64,000 nt of DNA, taken from NCBI GenBank assembly GCA_002450905.1, contig DKAT01000049.1, positions 1 through 64,000 of the forward strand, in the 5' to 3' direction. Every line of letters begins with the position of its first letter. Position 1 is the stretch's first letter. Origin of the DNA: Spirochaetia bacterium UBA6919 (GTDB lineage: Bacteria > Spirochaetota > UBA6919). This document shows positions 45,655 to 55,628 of the stretch, in pieces. The translations under genes and the position numbers were made by a program. The notes under the pieces are model-generated. The model saw only the letters and a program-made list of their open reading frames with translations. It did not search any database and was not told the DNA's origin.

Positions 45655-46206
45655 ATGGCTATCGATGATGAAAATCTCTTAGATGATGAAGATGGGGAAT
45701 CCAAACAGGAAGAAAAAAAAGGATCATCATTTCCTTTTGTTAAAATTCTTACTTACATTGGAATAGGACTAGGTGTTGTTTTGATCTCTGCAATAACTTC
45801 TCTTGTAATCCTCTCTCTAAGACCATCTGATAAACCAAAAGTTTATCAGGATTATATTAAAAGTGCTGTTTCAAAACCTAGAGATACATATGCATTAAAA
45901 GAATTTAAATTATATCTAGATAAAAAAGAAGATGAAAGTATGGCTACAATTGTTCAGGTTAAACTGTCATTGGTTTATGAATCTGGCAATCAAAAAATTC
46001 TGGATGAAATCATTAAAAGAAAAGAACAAATTGTAGATAGAGTACAATATATCATTTCAAAAAAGTCTTATCAAGAAATTAGTACATCCGTGGCAAGGGA
46101 AGAACTCTTAAAAAAAGATCTGTTGTATTCTCTAAACAGTATGATGGAAGCTGAAATTCTCGATATCTATTTTGAACAATTTATTATCCAAAGAATTCCA
46201 GGATAA
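45655..46206 (+). CDS. fliL: Flagellar basal-body protein FliL
   Basis: 183 residues with an acidic N-terminal tail, one membrane segment (about 28-52) and a periplasmic stomatin-like domain (DTYALKEFKLYLDKKED to the closing LDIYFEQFIIQRI). FliL surrounds the stator and stabilises it. A strong AAGGAGGAA site precedes the ATG. Confidence 0.92.
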   Translation: MAIDDENLLDDEDGESKQEEKKGSSFPFVKILTYIGIGLGVVLISAITSLVILSLRPSDKPKVYQDYIKSAVSKPRDTYALKEFKLYLDKKEDESMATIVQVKLSLVYESGNQKILDEIIKRKEQIVDRVQYIISKKSYQEISTSVAREELLKKDLLYSLNSMMEAEILDIYFEQFIIQRIPG

Positions 46207-46226
46207 TCACGGAGGGGGAAAAAAAT

Positions 46227-47261
46227 ATGAATGAGTTATTATCTCAACAAGAAATAGATGCTCTGTTAACCGCTATATCTACTGGTGATAGTGATGAAGA
46301 ACGTGGATCAGAATTACCGTCTGAACCTCAACGCCAGGTGAAGATTTATGATTTCAAAAGACCTGATAAATTTTCTAAAGACCAAATACGAACTCTACAG
46401 ATGATGCATGAAGCATTTGCACGGTTGACAACTACTTCTCTATCCGCCCAGTTAAGAACTCTGGTCCATGTCCATGTAGCATCTGTTGACCAGTTGACCT
46501 ATGAAGAATTCATCAGAAGTATTCCCAGCCCTACTACTCTGGCTGTAATTAATATGGATCCTTTGAAAGGAAGTAGTATCCTTGAAATTGATCCAAGCAT
46601 TACATTTACCATAATCGATCGTTTATTTGGCGGTTCTGGTGAAGCAACAAAAATGAATCGTGAATTAACCGATATTGAAATGTCTGTAATTGAAGGAATT
46701 GTAGTTCGTATACTGGGCAATTTACGAGAATCCTGGAGTAATGTGATTGATTTACGTCCAAGACTTGGAAATATAGAAACCAATCCTCAATTCGCCCAAA
46801 TTGTTCCACCCAATGATATGGTCGTACTCATCACCTTGGAAACTAAAGTGGGTGATGTGGAAGGAATGACGAATTTTTGTATTCCATACATAACAATTGA
46901 ACCTATTATATCCAAACTCAGTGCACAATACTGGTATTCAAGTATTCGTAAAGGCGCTACCAGAGAAAATTTTAACATCCTAAAAGATCGCTTATCTGAA
47001 ATGTTGGTTGATGTAATAGCTCAACTAGGAAATGTCGAAGTTACAATGCGGGATGTTATAGCTCTCCAGGAAGGGGACATAATAAAACTCCCAAGTACTA
47101 AAGTTACTGATACTTTAACTCTTAAAGTAGGGAATAAACAGAAGTTTTACTGTCGTCCGGGTGTAATTGGAAAAAGAATTGCAGTCCAAATTGAACGACC
47201 AATTGAAGATGCTGAACAAAATATATTTGATGAATTTGCTGAAGGTGAAGAAAATGAATGA
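46227..47261 (+). CDS. fliM: Flagellar motor switch protein FliM
   Basis: 344 residues. The N-terminal CheY-binding peptide (LLSQQEIDALLTA) is followed by a CheC-like middle domain with the FliG-binding FGGSGE loop, and a C-terminal SpoA domain. It ends in TGA that overlaps the fliY start (ATGAATGA context). Intact FliG-binding motifs again imply that fliG exists elsewhere. Confidence 0.96.
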   Translation: MNELLSQQEIDALLTAISTGDSDEERGSELPSEPQRQVKIYDFKRPDKFSKDQIRTLQMMHEAFARLTTTSLSAQLRTLVHVHVASVDQLTYEEFIRSIPSPTTLAVINMDPLKGSSILEIDPSITFTIIDRLFGGSGEATKMNRELTDIEMSVIEGIVVRILGNLRESWSNVIDLRPRLGNIETNPQFAQIVPPNDMVVLITLETKVGDVEGMTNFCIPYITIEPIISKLSAQYWYSSIRKGATRENFNILKDRLSEMLVDVIAQLGNVEVTMRDVIALQEGDIIKLPSTKVTDTLTLKVGNKQKFYCRPGVIGKRIAVQIERPIEDAEQNIFDEFAEGEENE

Positions 47262-48333
47262 TGGAACTTTATCACAACATGAAATTGATGCTCTTCTTGC
47301 TGGGGCTGGAGACGCTTATGAAAATGGATCTTCCCTCGCAGGTGGAACTGGGTCCCTTGGTGTTGTTAATACAGGTGATATGGCTAGTCTCCTGGAAATT
47401 GTTATTTTAACATTACAAAAACAATCTGATTATTTACAAAATATATATCAACAAAATTTTCAAATCTCAAATGTAAAAACAAAAATAAAAGAAAATGTTC
47501 AAGTCAGATCAGAACTTACAGGAAAACTAGTTCAGATCCGTATGGATTTTAGTTCTGGCGTTATTGGTGAAAATCTTTTTATATTGCATGTTGAAGAGGC
47601 AATATCTCTTGTCGAAGCGTTTACAAAACAAACTAATGTAGAATTGTCAGATGTCTCGTTAAGTGCATTAAGTGAAGGATTTGTACATATTATGAATGCC
47701 TACACCACTGCATTATCAGATAAATTAGATCGAAAAATTCTTGTAAATCCTCCTCAAATTGAATTAATGGATGATTCAAGTCAATTATATTTTCCCGATG
47801 AAAGCCAGGTTGTTCATGTAACATATACATTATCTCCTGAAAATGGTGTGAATATAAATTTCAATCAGATTCTATCTATTCCTCTAGCTAAGGAATTAAT
47901 CACCCTTGTAAAAAGTCTTGTATTAGATGGATCATTAATTGATACAGCATCTACCGATATAGATATCAGCAGTGATATGAGAGTTGGTGTGGGACCTCTA
48001 TCAACCATCATACGTCCCATAAAATATCAGGAACTAGCCAAAGTCACTCCAGGAGAAGCATTATCTAAAAATAATATTGGATTGCTCCTCGATATATCCA
48101 TGCAATTAACTGTTGAACTGGGTCGTACAAAAATGCAAATAAAAAAGATTTTAGGACTTGGTGAAGGGTCTATAATTGAATTGGATAAATTAGCAGGGGA
48201 ACCAGTGGATCTTCTTGTTAATGGAAAATTAATTGCACAGGGTGAAGTTGTCGTCATCGATGAAAATTTCGGGGTACGGATTACAGAAATTGTTGGCCCC
48301 CATGAAAGATTGGATAGTATTATATCAGATTAA
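47254..48333 (+). CDS. fliY: Flagellar motor switch protein FliY/FliN
   Basis: 359 residues from the ATG at 47254, which overlaps fliM by 8 bases. The N-terminus (TLSQHEIDALLAGAGD) resembles the FliM CheY-binding peptide. A CheC-like domain (about 45-250) and a FliN SpoA domain (about 275-358) follow, the FliY layout. In the CheC-like part the helix SEGFVHIMNAYTTALS has Val144 where a phosphatase would have Asn after Glu141, so CheY-P phosphatase activity is doubtful. A longer frame to 47167 lies inside fliM and is rejected. Confidence 0.9.
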   Translation: MNDGTLSQHEIDALLAGAGDAYENGSSLAGGTGSLGVVNTGDMASLLEIVILTLQKQSDYLQNIYQQNFQISNVKTKIKENVQVRSELTGKLVQIRMDFSSGVIGENLFILHVEEAISLVEAFTKQTNVELSDVSLSALSEGFVHIMNAYTTALSDKLDRKILVNPPQIELMDDSSQLYFPDESQVVHVTYTLSPENGVNINFNQILSIPLAKELITLVKSLVLDGSLIDTASTDIDISSDMRVGVGPLSTIIRPIKYQELAKVTPGEALSKNNIGLLLDISMQLTVELGRTKMQIKKILGLGEGSIIELDKLAGEPVDLLVNGKLIAQGEVVVIDENFGVRITEIVGPHERLDSIISD

Positions 48334-48400
48334 AAATTTTTCTTGGATTTTATCAAAAATTGAGTATATTATCTGTGGGGACTATAAAGACTGGGTTGTT

Positions 48401-49042
48401 ATGAAAAAAAATATACTTATATTTTGTATATTAGTAATTACTTGTACGCTTCTAATATGTAATTCTAATGTATTAACCGCACAAACTGATACTAAAAAAA
48501 ATAATCCTAAGGAAGAGTTCTTAGCTCAGCCCAAGGGTTTAAATTCTACATCTAATAATCCTTTAAATGAACAAACTAGTTCCAGTGTTACATTCTTTAA
48601 ATCCTTTGTTATAATAATATTATTCCTTCTAGCTCTCTATCTTGTACTGAAATGGATACAAAAAAAGAAATTGAATCTTAATCAAAACTATCAGGAAAAT
48701 GATGTTATTAAGGTTTTGAAAACAAGTTCATTAGCTCAAAATAAAGCGATTCATCTTGTTGAAATTGGAAAATCCATTTATATCCTAGGTTCTGGTGATC
48801 AGATTTCATTAGTTAATAAAATTGAAAATCCTGCCGAAATTCAAGAAATCAAAGACCAATGCAAAGCAGATCAGATTCAACTTGAAGAAAAAAAGGAATC
48901 TAATTTTAAAGATTTATTCTTAAATAAATTAGGAATTAAATCCAAAGAAAAGAACAATACACTAACCCAGACGATGGGGGAATCTCTAAAATTCTTTAAT
49001 GAACAAAGAGATAAATTAAAAGAATTAAGAAATAAATTTTAA
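48401..49042 (+). CDS. fliO: Flagellar biosynthesis protein FliO/FliZ
   Basis: 213 residues from the ATG at 48401: a signal-like segment (about 4-27), a Ser/Asn-rich linker, a membrane segment (about 57-78), then the FliO cytoplasmic domain (VIKVLKTSSLAQNKAIHLVEIG). FliO helps assemble the FliP ring. A longer frame to 48233 overlaps fliY and is rejected. In spirochaetes the gene is often called fliZ. Confidence 0.85.
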   Translation: MKKNILIFCILVITCTLLICNSNVLTAQTDTKKNNPKEEFLAQPKGLNSTSNNPLNEQTSSSVTFFKSFVIIILFLLALYLVLKWIQKKKLNLNQNYQENDVIKVLKTSSLAQNKAIHLVEIGKSIYILGSGDQISLVNKIENPAEIQEIKDQCKADQIQLEEKKESNFKDLFLNKLGIKSKEKNNTLTQTMGESLKFFNEQRDKLKELRNKF

Positions 49043-49086
49043 TATGCTGGTTATTTAATCTATATATATTAATTTGGGAGGGGAAT

Positions 49087-49863
49087 ATGAAGAGGAAAGT
49101 GCTATCTATTGTACTTTTACTCATGATGATCTGTGGAATTCAGCGATACTCCTATGCACAGAAAGCCGCACCAGGAATTCCTCTGCCATCCATCGATTTA
49201 AAAATGAAATCGTCTTCCAATCCTTCAGATATAGCTCTTAGCTTACAAATTCTTATACTTCTTACTGTTTTAAGCTTAGCCCCAGCCATTGTTATTATGA
49301 CGACATCATTCATTCGTATTGCAATTGTATTTTCCTTTGCTAGAACTGCTCTTGCCCTGCAACAAATGCCACCAAACCAGGTTGTCATGGCCTTGGCACT
49401 CTTCTTGACGTTTTTTATAATGGCTCCAACATTCACTGAAATATATCAAAAAGCATATATCCCTTTTAAAGAAAAAAAAATCGATGGAGAAGAGTTTTAT
49501 AATCGTAGTATGGAACCAGTCAGGGATTTTATGTTCCGTCAAATTGGCAAAGAAGATCGAAAAATACTGATACCCTTCATTCAAATGGGTCGATTAAAAT
49601 GGCCTAAATCTGAAGCTGATGTCCCCACTTATGTACTGGTGCCAGCTTTCATGCTCAATGAATTAAAAAAATCATTTTATATGGGTATTATCATTTTTAT
49701 CCCATTTATAATTATTGATATGATAGTAGCTAGTGTACTCATGAGTATGGGGATGATTATGCTACCCCCTGTCATGGTATCTCTGCCGTTTAAAATAATT
49801 TTATTTGTCCTGGTCGATGGTTGGGGATTACTGGTTAATCAATTAATTAAAAGCTTTTTATAG
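49087..49863 (+). CDS. fliP: Flagellar export gate protein FliP
   Basis: 258 residues. A signal peptide (about 1-24) precedes four membrane segments. Family motifs RIAIVFSFARTALALQQMPPNQV (in parts) and VMVSLPFKIILFVLVDGWG are present. It forms the core of the export channel with FliQ and FliR. GGGAGGGG lies before the ATG. Confidence 0.96.
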   Translation: MKRKVLSIVLLLMMICGIQRYSYAQKAAPGIPLPSIDLKMKSSSNPSDIALSLQILILLTVLSLAPAIVIMTTSFIRIAIVFSFARTALALQQMPPNQVVMALALFLTFFIMAPTFTEIYQKAYIPFKEKKIDGEEFYNRSMEPVRDFMFRQIGKEDRKILIPFIQMGRLKWPKSEADVPTYVLVPAFMLNELKKSFYMGIIIFIPFIIIDMIVASVLMSMGMIMLPPVMVSLPFKIILFVLVDGWGLLVNQLIKSFL

Positions 49864-49876
49864 CGGGGAATAGATT

Positions 49877-50146
49877 ATGTCTGATGCACAAATTATTAAA
49901 GTGATGTCCGATGCACTAATACAGGTATTAATTATCAGTGCTCCTATTCTTGGAATTAGTATGATTGTGGGTTTAATTATTAGTATCTTCCAAACAACGA
50001 CATCGATACAGGAACAGACATTGACGTTTGTTCCTAAAATTATCGCTATTTTTGCAGTGATTATATTATTTGCAAGTTGGATTATGAATTATATGAAGTC
50101 TTATACAGAAAGTCTTTTTAGTATGATAGGATATATTGGTAAATAA
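49877..50146 (+). CDS. fliQ: Flagellar export gate protein FliQ
   Basis: 89 residues, two membrane segments; contains SIFQTTTSIQEQTLTFVPKI, the FliQ signature. It lies 13 bases after fliP and 2 bases before fliR. Confidence 0.96.
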   Translation: MSDAQIIKVMSDALIQVLIISAPILGISMIVGLIISIFQTTTSIQEQTLTFVPKIIAIFAVIILFASWIMNYMKSYTESLFSMIGYIGK

Positions 50147-50148
50147 TT

Positions 50149-50919
50149 ATGTGGGCTGAATTTATCGTAGGGCAATTCCAACTGGGACTACTAATTGTGA
50201 TGAGATTATTTGGAATGATCGTTGTTGCACCCTTCTTTTCAAGTGTGTTAATTCCTATGAGAATCAAAGCTGTCCTTGCTGTGGGGATAACAATCGTTAT
50301 TTTCCCAATTCTATCCAAACAAATGAATGTTGAAATACCAGATAATTTAATTGACTATGTAATTTTAGTTGCGAATGAAGTCATAATTGGTGTATCCCTT
50401 GGGCTTGTCATTGCTGTGATATTTGGATTATTTCAGTTAGCAGGTCAATTTTTTAGTATCCAAATGGGATTTGGTATTAGTGAAGTATTTGATCCTCTTT
50501 CTCAAATCCATGTTCCGCTTGTGGGACAATTTTTAACCCTGTTAGGAACAATGATTTTTTTACACTTACAGGGACATGTCCTTCTAATAGAAGGGGTCTA
50601 TGAAAGTTTTTATAAAATTCCTGTACTGGATCTGGTAAAGTCATCAAAACCACTATCTCAATTATTAATCACTGTATTTAGTGATATGTTTACTGTAGCA
50701 TTGAAAATCAGTTTACCTATTATTGGAACTTTATTTATCGTTACTCTGGGTATGGGTTTATTGGCTAAATTTGCTCCCCAGATGAATATACTAATGCTTG
50801 GATTCCCTATTTATATTACTGTGGGATTTGTTATGATCGTAATATTATTACCCTATATAGTTGAAAATGGGAAAGCTGTGATGGACATTTATTTTAAGAA
50901 AATATTTCAATTATTTTAA
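50149..50919 (+). CDS. fliR: Flagellar export gate protein FliR
   Basis: 256 residues, about six membrane segments. It has the FliR patterns RLFGMIVVAPFFSS and GQFFSIQMGFGISEVFDPLS. It completes the FliP5Q4R1 export gate and interacts with FlhB, encoded 9 bases downstream. Confidence 0.96.
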   Translation: MWAEFIVGQFQLGLLIVMRLFGMIVVAPFFSSVLIPMRIKAVLAVGITIVIFPILSKQMNVEIPDNLIDYVILVANEVIIGVSLGLVIAVIFGLFQLAGQFFSIQMGFGISEVFDPLSQIHVPLVGQFLTLLGTMIFLHLQGHVLLIEGVYESFYKIPVLDLVKSSKPLSQLLITVFSDMFTVALKISLPIIGTLFIVTLGMGLLAKFAPQMNILMLGFPIYITVGFVMIVILLPYIVENGKAVMDIYFKKIFQLF

Positions 50920-50928
50920 TAGAGAAAT

Positions 50929-52098
50929 ATGTTAAATAAAGAAGAATTATATTCTAATTTAATATCATGTAAAGATCAATATATAGATAATGATATTCAT
51001 TATTCTATTGATCTTCAATTATTCGCAAAACCCGAAGACGAGGGGCGTACTGAAGAGCCGACTCAATACAAAATTAGAAAAGCTCGTGAAGAGGGTAAGG
51101 TTGCTCGATCTCAGGAAATGATTTCAGCCGTGGTACTTCTGGGATCTTTTATCGCACTGTGGTTACTCGGTGATTATCTGATGGATAAAATGAAAAAAAT
51201 ATTCCAATCATCTATTATTAACATGGATATGCCATTTACAGAAGGGAATTTAAATTATTATGTTTCCAATTCTATATGGAGTTTAGTTGAGCTTTCCGCA
51301 CCTATATTTCTTGTATCGATTGTCCTGGCATTTTTAGTCAATGTTGTACAGGTAGGATTCCAATTCACCCCAAAGAGTATGAAATTCGAGTGGAAGAAAA
51401 TTAGTTTCACTGCCAATAAGATGTTTTCAAAAATCTTTTTTTCTAAACAGACTGCAATGAATCTTGTAAAATCTATTTTAAAAGTTGGGGTAGTTCTTGC
51501 TGTGACCTATGTTATATTACAGTGGAAGCAGTATACTATCATTAGTACAATAAATATGGATGTAGCAAAATCTTTTGCCACACACTCTGAAATTGCATTT
51601 TATATCGCCGTTGTAAGTTGTATAATATTCTTAGTATTAAGTATCCCTGATTATTTCTTCCAAAAAATAGAGCACTTAGAAACATTAAAGATGTCCCGTC
51701 ATGAAATTAAAGAAGAACGGAAAGATACAGAAGGGGATCCCCATATAAAACAGAGATTAAAAGAGCGTCAGCGGGAAATACTCACCCGCAGAATGATGGA
51801 TGAAATCCCTAAAGCAGATGTCGTAATCACAAACCCTACCCACTATGCTGTGGCTATAAAATATGATTCAGACAAAATGGCGGTTCCTATGGTAGTCGCT
51901 AAGGGCCGGGATTACATTGCTTTAAAAATAAAAGAAATCGCTAAAGAAAATGATATCTATATTATAGAAAATAAGCCCTTGGCTCAGAGCTTGTTTGCTA
52001 GTGTTGAAGTAGGGGAAGAGATTCCTGAAGATTTCTATCAGGCTATAGCTGAAGTATTAGCATTTGTAATCAGAGCCCGTGAAGCAATTAAGGTATAA
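50929..52098 (+). CDS. flhB: Flagellar export switch protein FlhB
   Basis: 389 residues with an N-terminal extension of about 35 residues before the family start (EDEGRTEEPTQYKIRKAREEGK), four membrane segments and the autocleavage motif NPTH at 302-305 in the C-terminal domain. Cleavage there switches export from hook to filament. FliK is its partner. Confidence 0.96.
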   Translation: MLNKEELYSNLISCKDQYIDNDIHYSIDLQLFAKPEDEGRTEEPTQYKIRKAREEGKVARSQEMISAVVLLGSFIALWLLGDYLMDKMKKIFQSSIINMDMPFTEGNLNYYVSNSIWSLVELSAPIFLVSIVLAFLVNVVQVGFQFTPKSMKFEWKKISFTANKMFSKIFFSKQTAMNLVKSILKVGVVLAVTYVILQWKQYTIISTINMDVAKSFATHSEIAFYIAVVSCIIFLVLSIPDYFFQKIEHLETLKMSRHEIKEERKDTEGDPHIKQRLKERQREILTRRMMDEIPKADVVITNPTHYAVAIKYDSDKMAVPMVVAKGRDYIALKIKEIAKENDIYIIENKPLAQSLFASVEVGEEIPEDFYQAIAEVLAFVIRAREAIKV

Positions 52099-52279
52099 TG
52101 AATTTATAAACTAATATCATTAAAAATAATATAATGACGTTACCTCGAAGGGATATGAATAAAAAATCCTTTTGAACAAATATTGACATGAGATCATTTA
52201 ATATTAAAAAATACTATTTAAAATAAGTGATTTTTCGAATAATAAATAAGGCCTGATAAAATTTCGAGGGGAAACAGAT

Positions 52280-54358
52280 ATGACAACTGCTCAAGAACAA
52301 AATAATCCTATTGTTCGCAGGTGGATGCAATACAGTGATATTCTAATAGCTATTGGTATAGTTACTATTATTGGAATGTTAATCATTCCGATTCCCGCTG
52401 TGATCCTTGATATTTCGATTTCAATCAATCTTGCAATCAGTCTGGGTGTACTTCTTATTGTAATGTATGTCAAAAAGGGTTCTGAATTATCTATCTTCCC
52501 GACATTACTCCTCATCACAACAATATTTCGTCTGGCTATTAACATCTCTTCAACACGACTTATTCTATTAGAAGGAAAACAATTTGATGGAAAAATTATC
52601 AGGGCTTTTGGAGATTTCGTTGTACAAAATAATTATGTAGTCGGTGCAATCATCTTCCTTATCTTGGTTGCTGTCCAATTTATTGTTATTATAAAAGGTG
52701 CCACAAGAGTTTCAGAAGTAGCAGCTCGTTTCACATTGGATGCGATGCCTGGTAAACAAATGGCTGTGGATGCTGATTTAAATAATGGTTTGATTACTGA
52801 AGAAGAGGCTATCAAGCGTAGAAAAGAAATCCGGGAAGAAGTCGATTTTTATGGAGCTATGGATGGTGCGAGTAAGTTTGTTCAAGGTGACGTTCGTGTT
52901 GGATTATTAATTACCCTGATTAATATTGTAGGTGGACTTATTGTGGGTACTACCATGCAAAATATGTCCTTAGGTGATGCATTCAAGGAGTTTTTCTTAC
53001 TAACCGTTGGAGATGGTCTGTCAGCACAAATACCATCTCTTTTGATATCAACTGCTACTGGTATTATTGTAACCCGATCAGTATCTGAAAATAGTCTGGG
53101 TAAAGATATTGCAAAACAAATGAACCTCAAACCCAAGGCTATAATAATAACTGGAGCTTTCCTCCTATTCCTGGCGATTCTTCCAGGATTCCCTAAAATT
53201 CCCCTAATTGTTATTGGTGCAAGTATTTTAGCCTACGGTATATATCTGTATCGATATATGGAAGCGGAAGAAAAAAGAGATCAGGAGAAGCATCGTAAGG
53301 CTGAACATCCAACGGGTCCTGAAAATGTCGTAAATCTTATCAATGTCGAACCCATTGAAATTGAAATTGGCTTTAATCTTGTCCCCTTTGTAGACGCAGA
53401 ACAAGGTGGAGATCTTTTAGATAGAGTTAAGCTCATAAGGAAAACCTGTGCTCTTGATCTGGGATTATTAGTACCACCCATCCGCATCAGAGATAATATG
53501 AAACTGAGACCCAGTGATTATACAATTAAAATAAAAGGTGTTGAGGTTGGCAAGGGTAGTCTGAGGGTTAAGAAATTATTAGCTATTCCATCTCTAGGTA
53601 TTTCAGGAGAAATTGAAGGTGAAGATACTATAGAACCCGCATTTAAAACAAAAGCAAAATGGATTAATGAGGAAGATAGAGAGAAAGCAGAAAGTGTAGG
53701 TTATAGTGTTGTTGATCCCCCATCTATCATAGCTACACATCTTACTGAAGCTATAAAACGAAACTCAGGCGATATTTTAGGTAGACAGGAAGTAAAACAA
53801 CTCTTGGACAGCGTCAAAGAAAATTATCCTGCAGTTGTAGATGAGGCTCTCAAAGCAACAAACCTCGGTACTGTTCAAAAAGTGCTCCAGAGTCTGTTGA
53901 AAGAACAAGTATCGATCCGAAATATGGTTACAATTTTAGAGGTTATTGCTGATTATGGGGATAGAATCACAAATATAGATACTCTCTCAAGTTATGTGAG
54001 ACAACATCTTGCAAAACAAATCTCTCATCAATATATGGATGAGAATGATGTTCTCAGAGCATTTACTTTGGATCCTGAATTAGAAAAGGTTTTTGAGGAT
54101 TCTATGCAGGAAACAGACCAGGGATTTGTTTCTACTCTGGATATTAATGCTATCAATAAGTTTATAAATAGAGTCAGTGAAGATATGACTAGAGTTTCTG
54201 AAATGGGATATCAAATGATAGTTCTTTGTTCTTCCCCATCACGGATTCTTGTTAAAAATATTACTGAAAGAAATTTACCTAGCCTGGTTGCCCTCTCCTA
54301 TAATGAAATTATCCCACAGGCTAAGGTTGAACAACTAGGTATGATAACGATTGAATAA
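52280..54358 (+). CDS. flhA: Flagellar export protein FlhA
   Basis: 692 residues: about eight N-terminal membrane segments, the FHIPEP stretch (ARFTLDAMPGKQMAVDADLN, GLI) and a large cytoplasmic domain that docks chaperone-substrate complexes. It is preceded by a 181-base gap that has a TTGACA (52183-52188) without a well-spaced -10, and by a GAGGGG site. Confidence 0.97.
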   Translation: MTTAQEQNNPIVRRWMQYSDILIAIGIVTIIGMLIIPIPAVILDISISINLAISLGVLLIVMYVKKGSELSIFPTLLLITTIFRLAINISSTRLILLEGKQFDGKIIRAFGDFVVQNNYVVGAIIFLILVAVQFIVIIKGATRVSEVAARFTLDAMPGKQMAVDADLNNGLITEEEAIKRRKEIREEVDFYGAMDGASKFVQGDVRVGLLITLINIVGGLIVGTTMQNMSLGDAFKEFFLLTVGDGLSAQIPSLLISTATGIIVTRSVSENSLGKDIAKQMNLKPKAIIITGAFLLFLAILPGFPKIPLIVIGASILAYGIYLYRYMEAEEKRDQEKHRKAEHPTGPENVVNLINVEPIEIEIGFNLVPFVDAEQGGDLLDRVKLIRKTCALDLGLLVPPIRIRDNMKLRPSDYTIKIKGVEVGKGSLRVKKLLAIPSLGISGEIEGEDTIEPAFKTKAKWINEEDREKAESVGYSVVDPPSIIATHLTEAIKRNSGDILGRQEVKQLLDSVKENYPAVVDEALKATNLGTVQKVLQSLLKEQVSIRNMVTILEVIADYGDRITNIDTLSSYVRQHLAKQISHQYMDENDVLRAFTLDPELEKVFEDSMQETDQGFVSTLDINAINKFINRVSEDMTRVSEMGYQMIVLCSSPSRILVKNITERNLPSLVALSYNEIIPQAKVEQLGMITIE

Positions 54359-54372
54359 TTTGAGGTATATGT

Positions 54373-55620
54373 ATGCTTTACAGAAAATATAAGGCGAAAA
54401 CTTTCCAGGAAGCCAAATTGAAAATGTTATTAGATATTGGAAATCGTGGATATATTGTATCACAAAAGAAAATTAAAGAAGGTGGTTTCTTTGGATTGTT
54501 TGGTAAGCCAATGATAGAACTGACTGCTGGCATAATGGAGCCTCTGCCTGAAAAAAATCCTCTCCCAAACCCAGATCCCCTCTATGTAAACAGAATGGAT
54601 CCAGATTTATCCGTGAAATCTAAAAATAACAGACCAAAAAGTCAAATGGAGCAACTAATCCAGGTTAAGGGAAGGGTACCTGAAGAGGACGACAATCAAT
54701 CTCTCCGCACTGAACTGGATGAAATCAAATCGCTTATTAGTAAAATCATTTCTGATAAAACAACTTCACTAGAACAGAAAGAAAATATCCAATCCCGTTT
54801 TAATCAGTTCCAACAACATGAAATTGAAGAAATTAAAAAAACAAAAGACCTCCTGAAAATGTTTTTAAAGGAAGAAGACTTCAATGAGAGTTTTATAGAA
54901 ACCCTCTGTTCCTTGTCCAGTGTAGAAATGATCCTTGCTAAAGAAAAAGATATTAGTCATTTAAAAGATCGAATTAAAAATCAGATTTCCGAAATTATTC
55001 ACACATCGAATGGTATTGAAATTGAAAATAATTCACAAAATATCATTGTTCTTGTAGGCCCTACAGGTGTGGGGAAAACTACTTCTCTAGCTAAATTAGG
55101 TGCATATTTTGGTGTTTTCCAGAAAAAAAAGGTAAAATTAATTTCCATTGATACTTATCGTGTAGGAGCTATACAACAATTAAAGTTATATGCTGATATA
55201 ATGGAAATTCCCTTCGCTAAAGTTAATAATGTTGAAGAGTTAAAAATGGAACTCCACGATAAATCGTTTGATATTATTCTAATCGATACCACTGGACGAA
55301 GCCAAAAAAATCTGGACGAAATCAGAGACATCAAAAAATATTTGGACGTCATTAACGGTAAATCATTCATATCTTTAGTAATCAGCGCCACAACAAAGTA
55401 TAAAGATCTGGTTGAAATTCTTGATAAATTTGATATACTTAATTATAATAATATAATTGTTACTAAATTAGATGAAACCAATAGTCTTGGACAGGTGATT
55501 AGTGCGATTTCTCCTAAAAATCGTACGCTATCCTATGTCACATTTGGACAAAGTGTCCCAGAAGATATCGAAGAAGCGACAAAAGATAAATTAATGAATA
55601 TGGTTCTAAAAGCAAAATAG
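54373..55620 (+). CDS. flhF: Flagellar SRP-like GTPase FlhF
   Basis: 415 residues. An N-terminal basic region and a linker precede an SRP-type GTPase domain with G1 VLVGPTGVGKTTSLAKLG, the ISIDTYRVGAIQQLKLYA stretch, G3 IDTTGRS and G4 TKLDE. FlhF helps choose where flagella form. It is followed by flhG, its ATPase partner. Confidence 0.95.
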   Translation: MLYRKYKAKTFQEAKLKMLLDIGNRGYIVSQKKIKEGGFFGLFGKPMIELTAGIMEPLPEKNPLPNPDPLYVNRMDPDLSVKSKNNRPKSQMEQLIQVKGRVPEEDDNQSLRTELDEIKSLISKIISDKTTSLEQKENIQSRFNQFQQHEIEEIKKTKDLLKMFLKEEDFNESFIETLCSLSSVEMILAKEKDISHLKDRIKNQISEIIHTSNGIEIENNSQNIIVLVGPTGVGKTTSLAKLGAYFGVFQKKKVKLISIDTYRVGAIQQLKLYADIMEIPFAKVNNVEELKMELHDKSFDIILIDTTGRSQKNLDEIRDIKKYLDVINGKSFISLVISATTKYKDLVEILDKFDILNYNNIIVTKLDETNSLGQVISAISPKNRTLSYVTFGQSVPEDIEEATKDKLMNMVLKAK

Positions 55621-55628
55621 GAATTTAT

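Noticed and set aside
47167..47253. N-terminal extension of fliY inside fliM
   Set aside because: The ATG at 47254 has a ribosome site, gives the family N-terminus and a short overlap with fliM.
48233..48400. N-terminal extension of fliO inside fliY
   Set aside because: The signal segment starts at the ATG at 48401; the extension is a shadow of fliY coding sequence.
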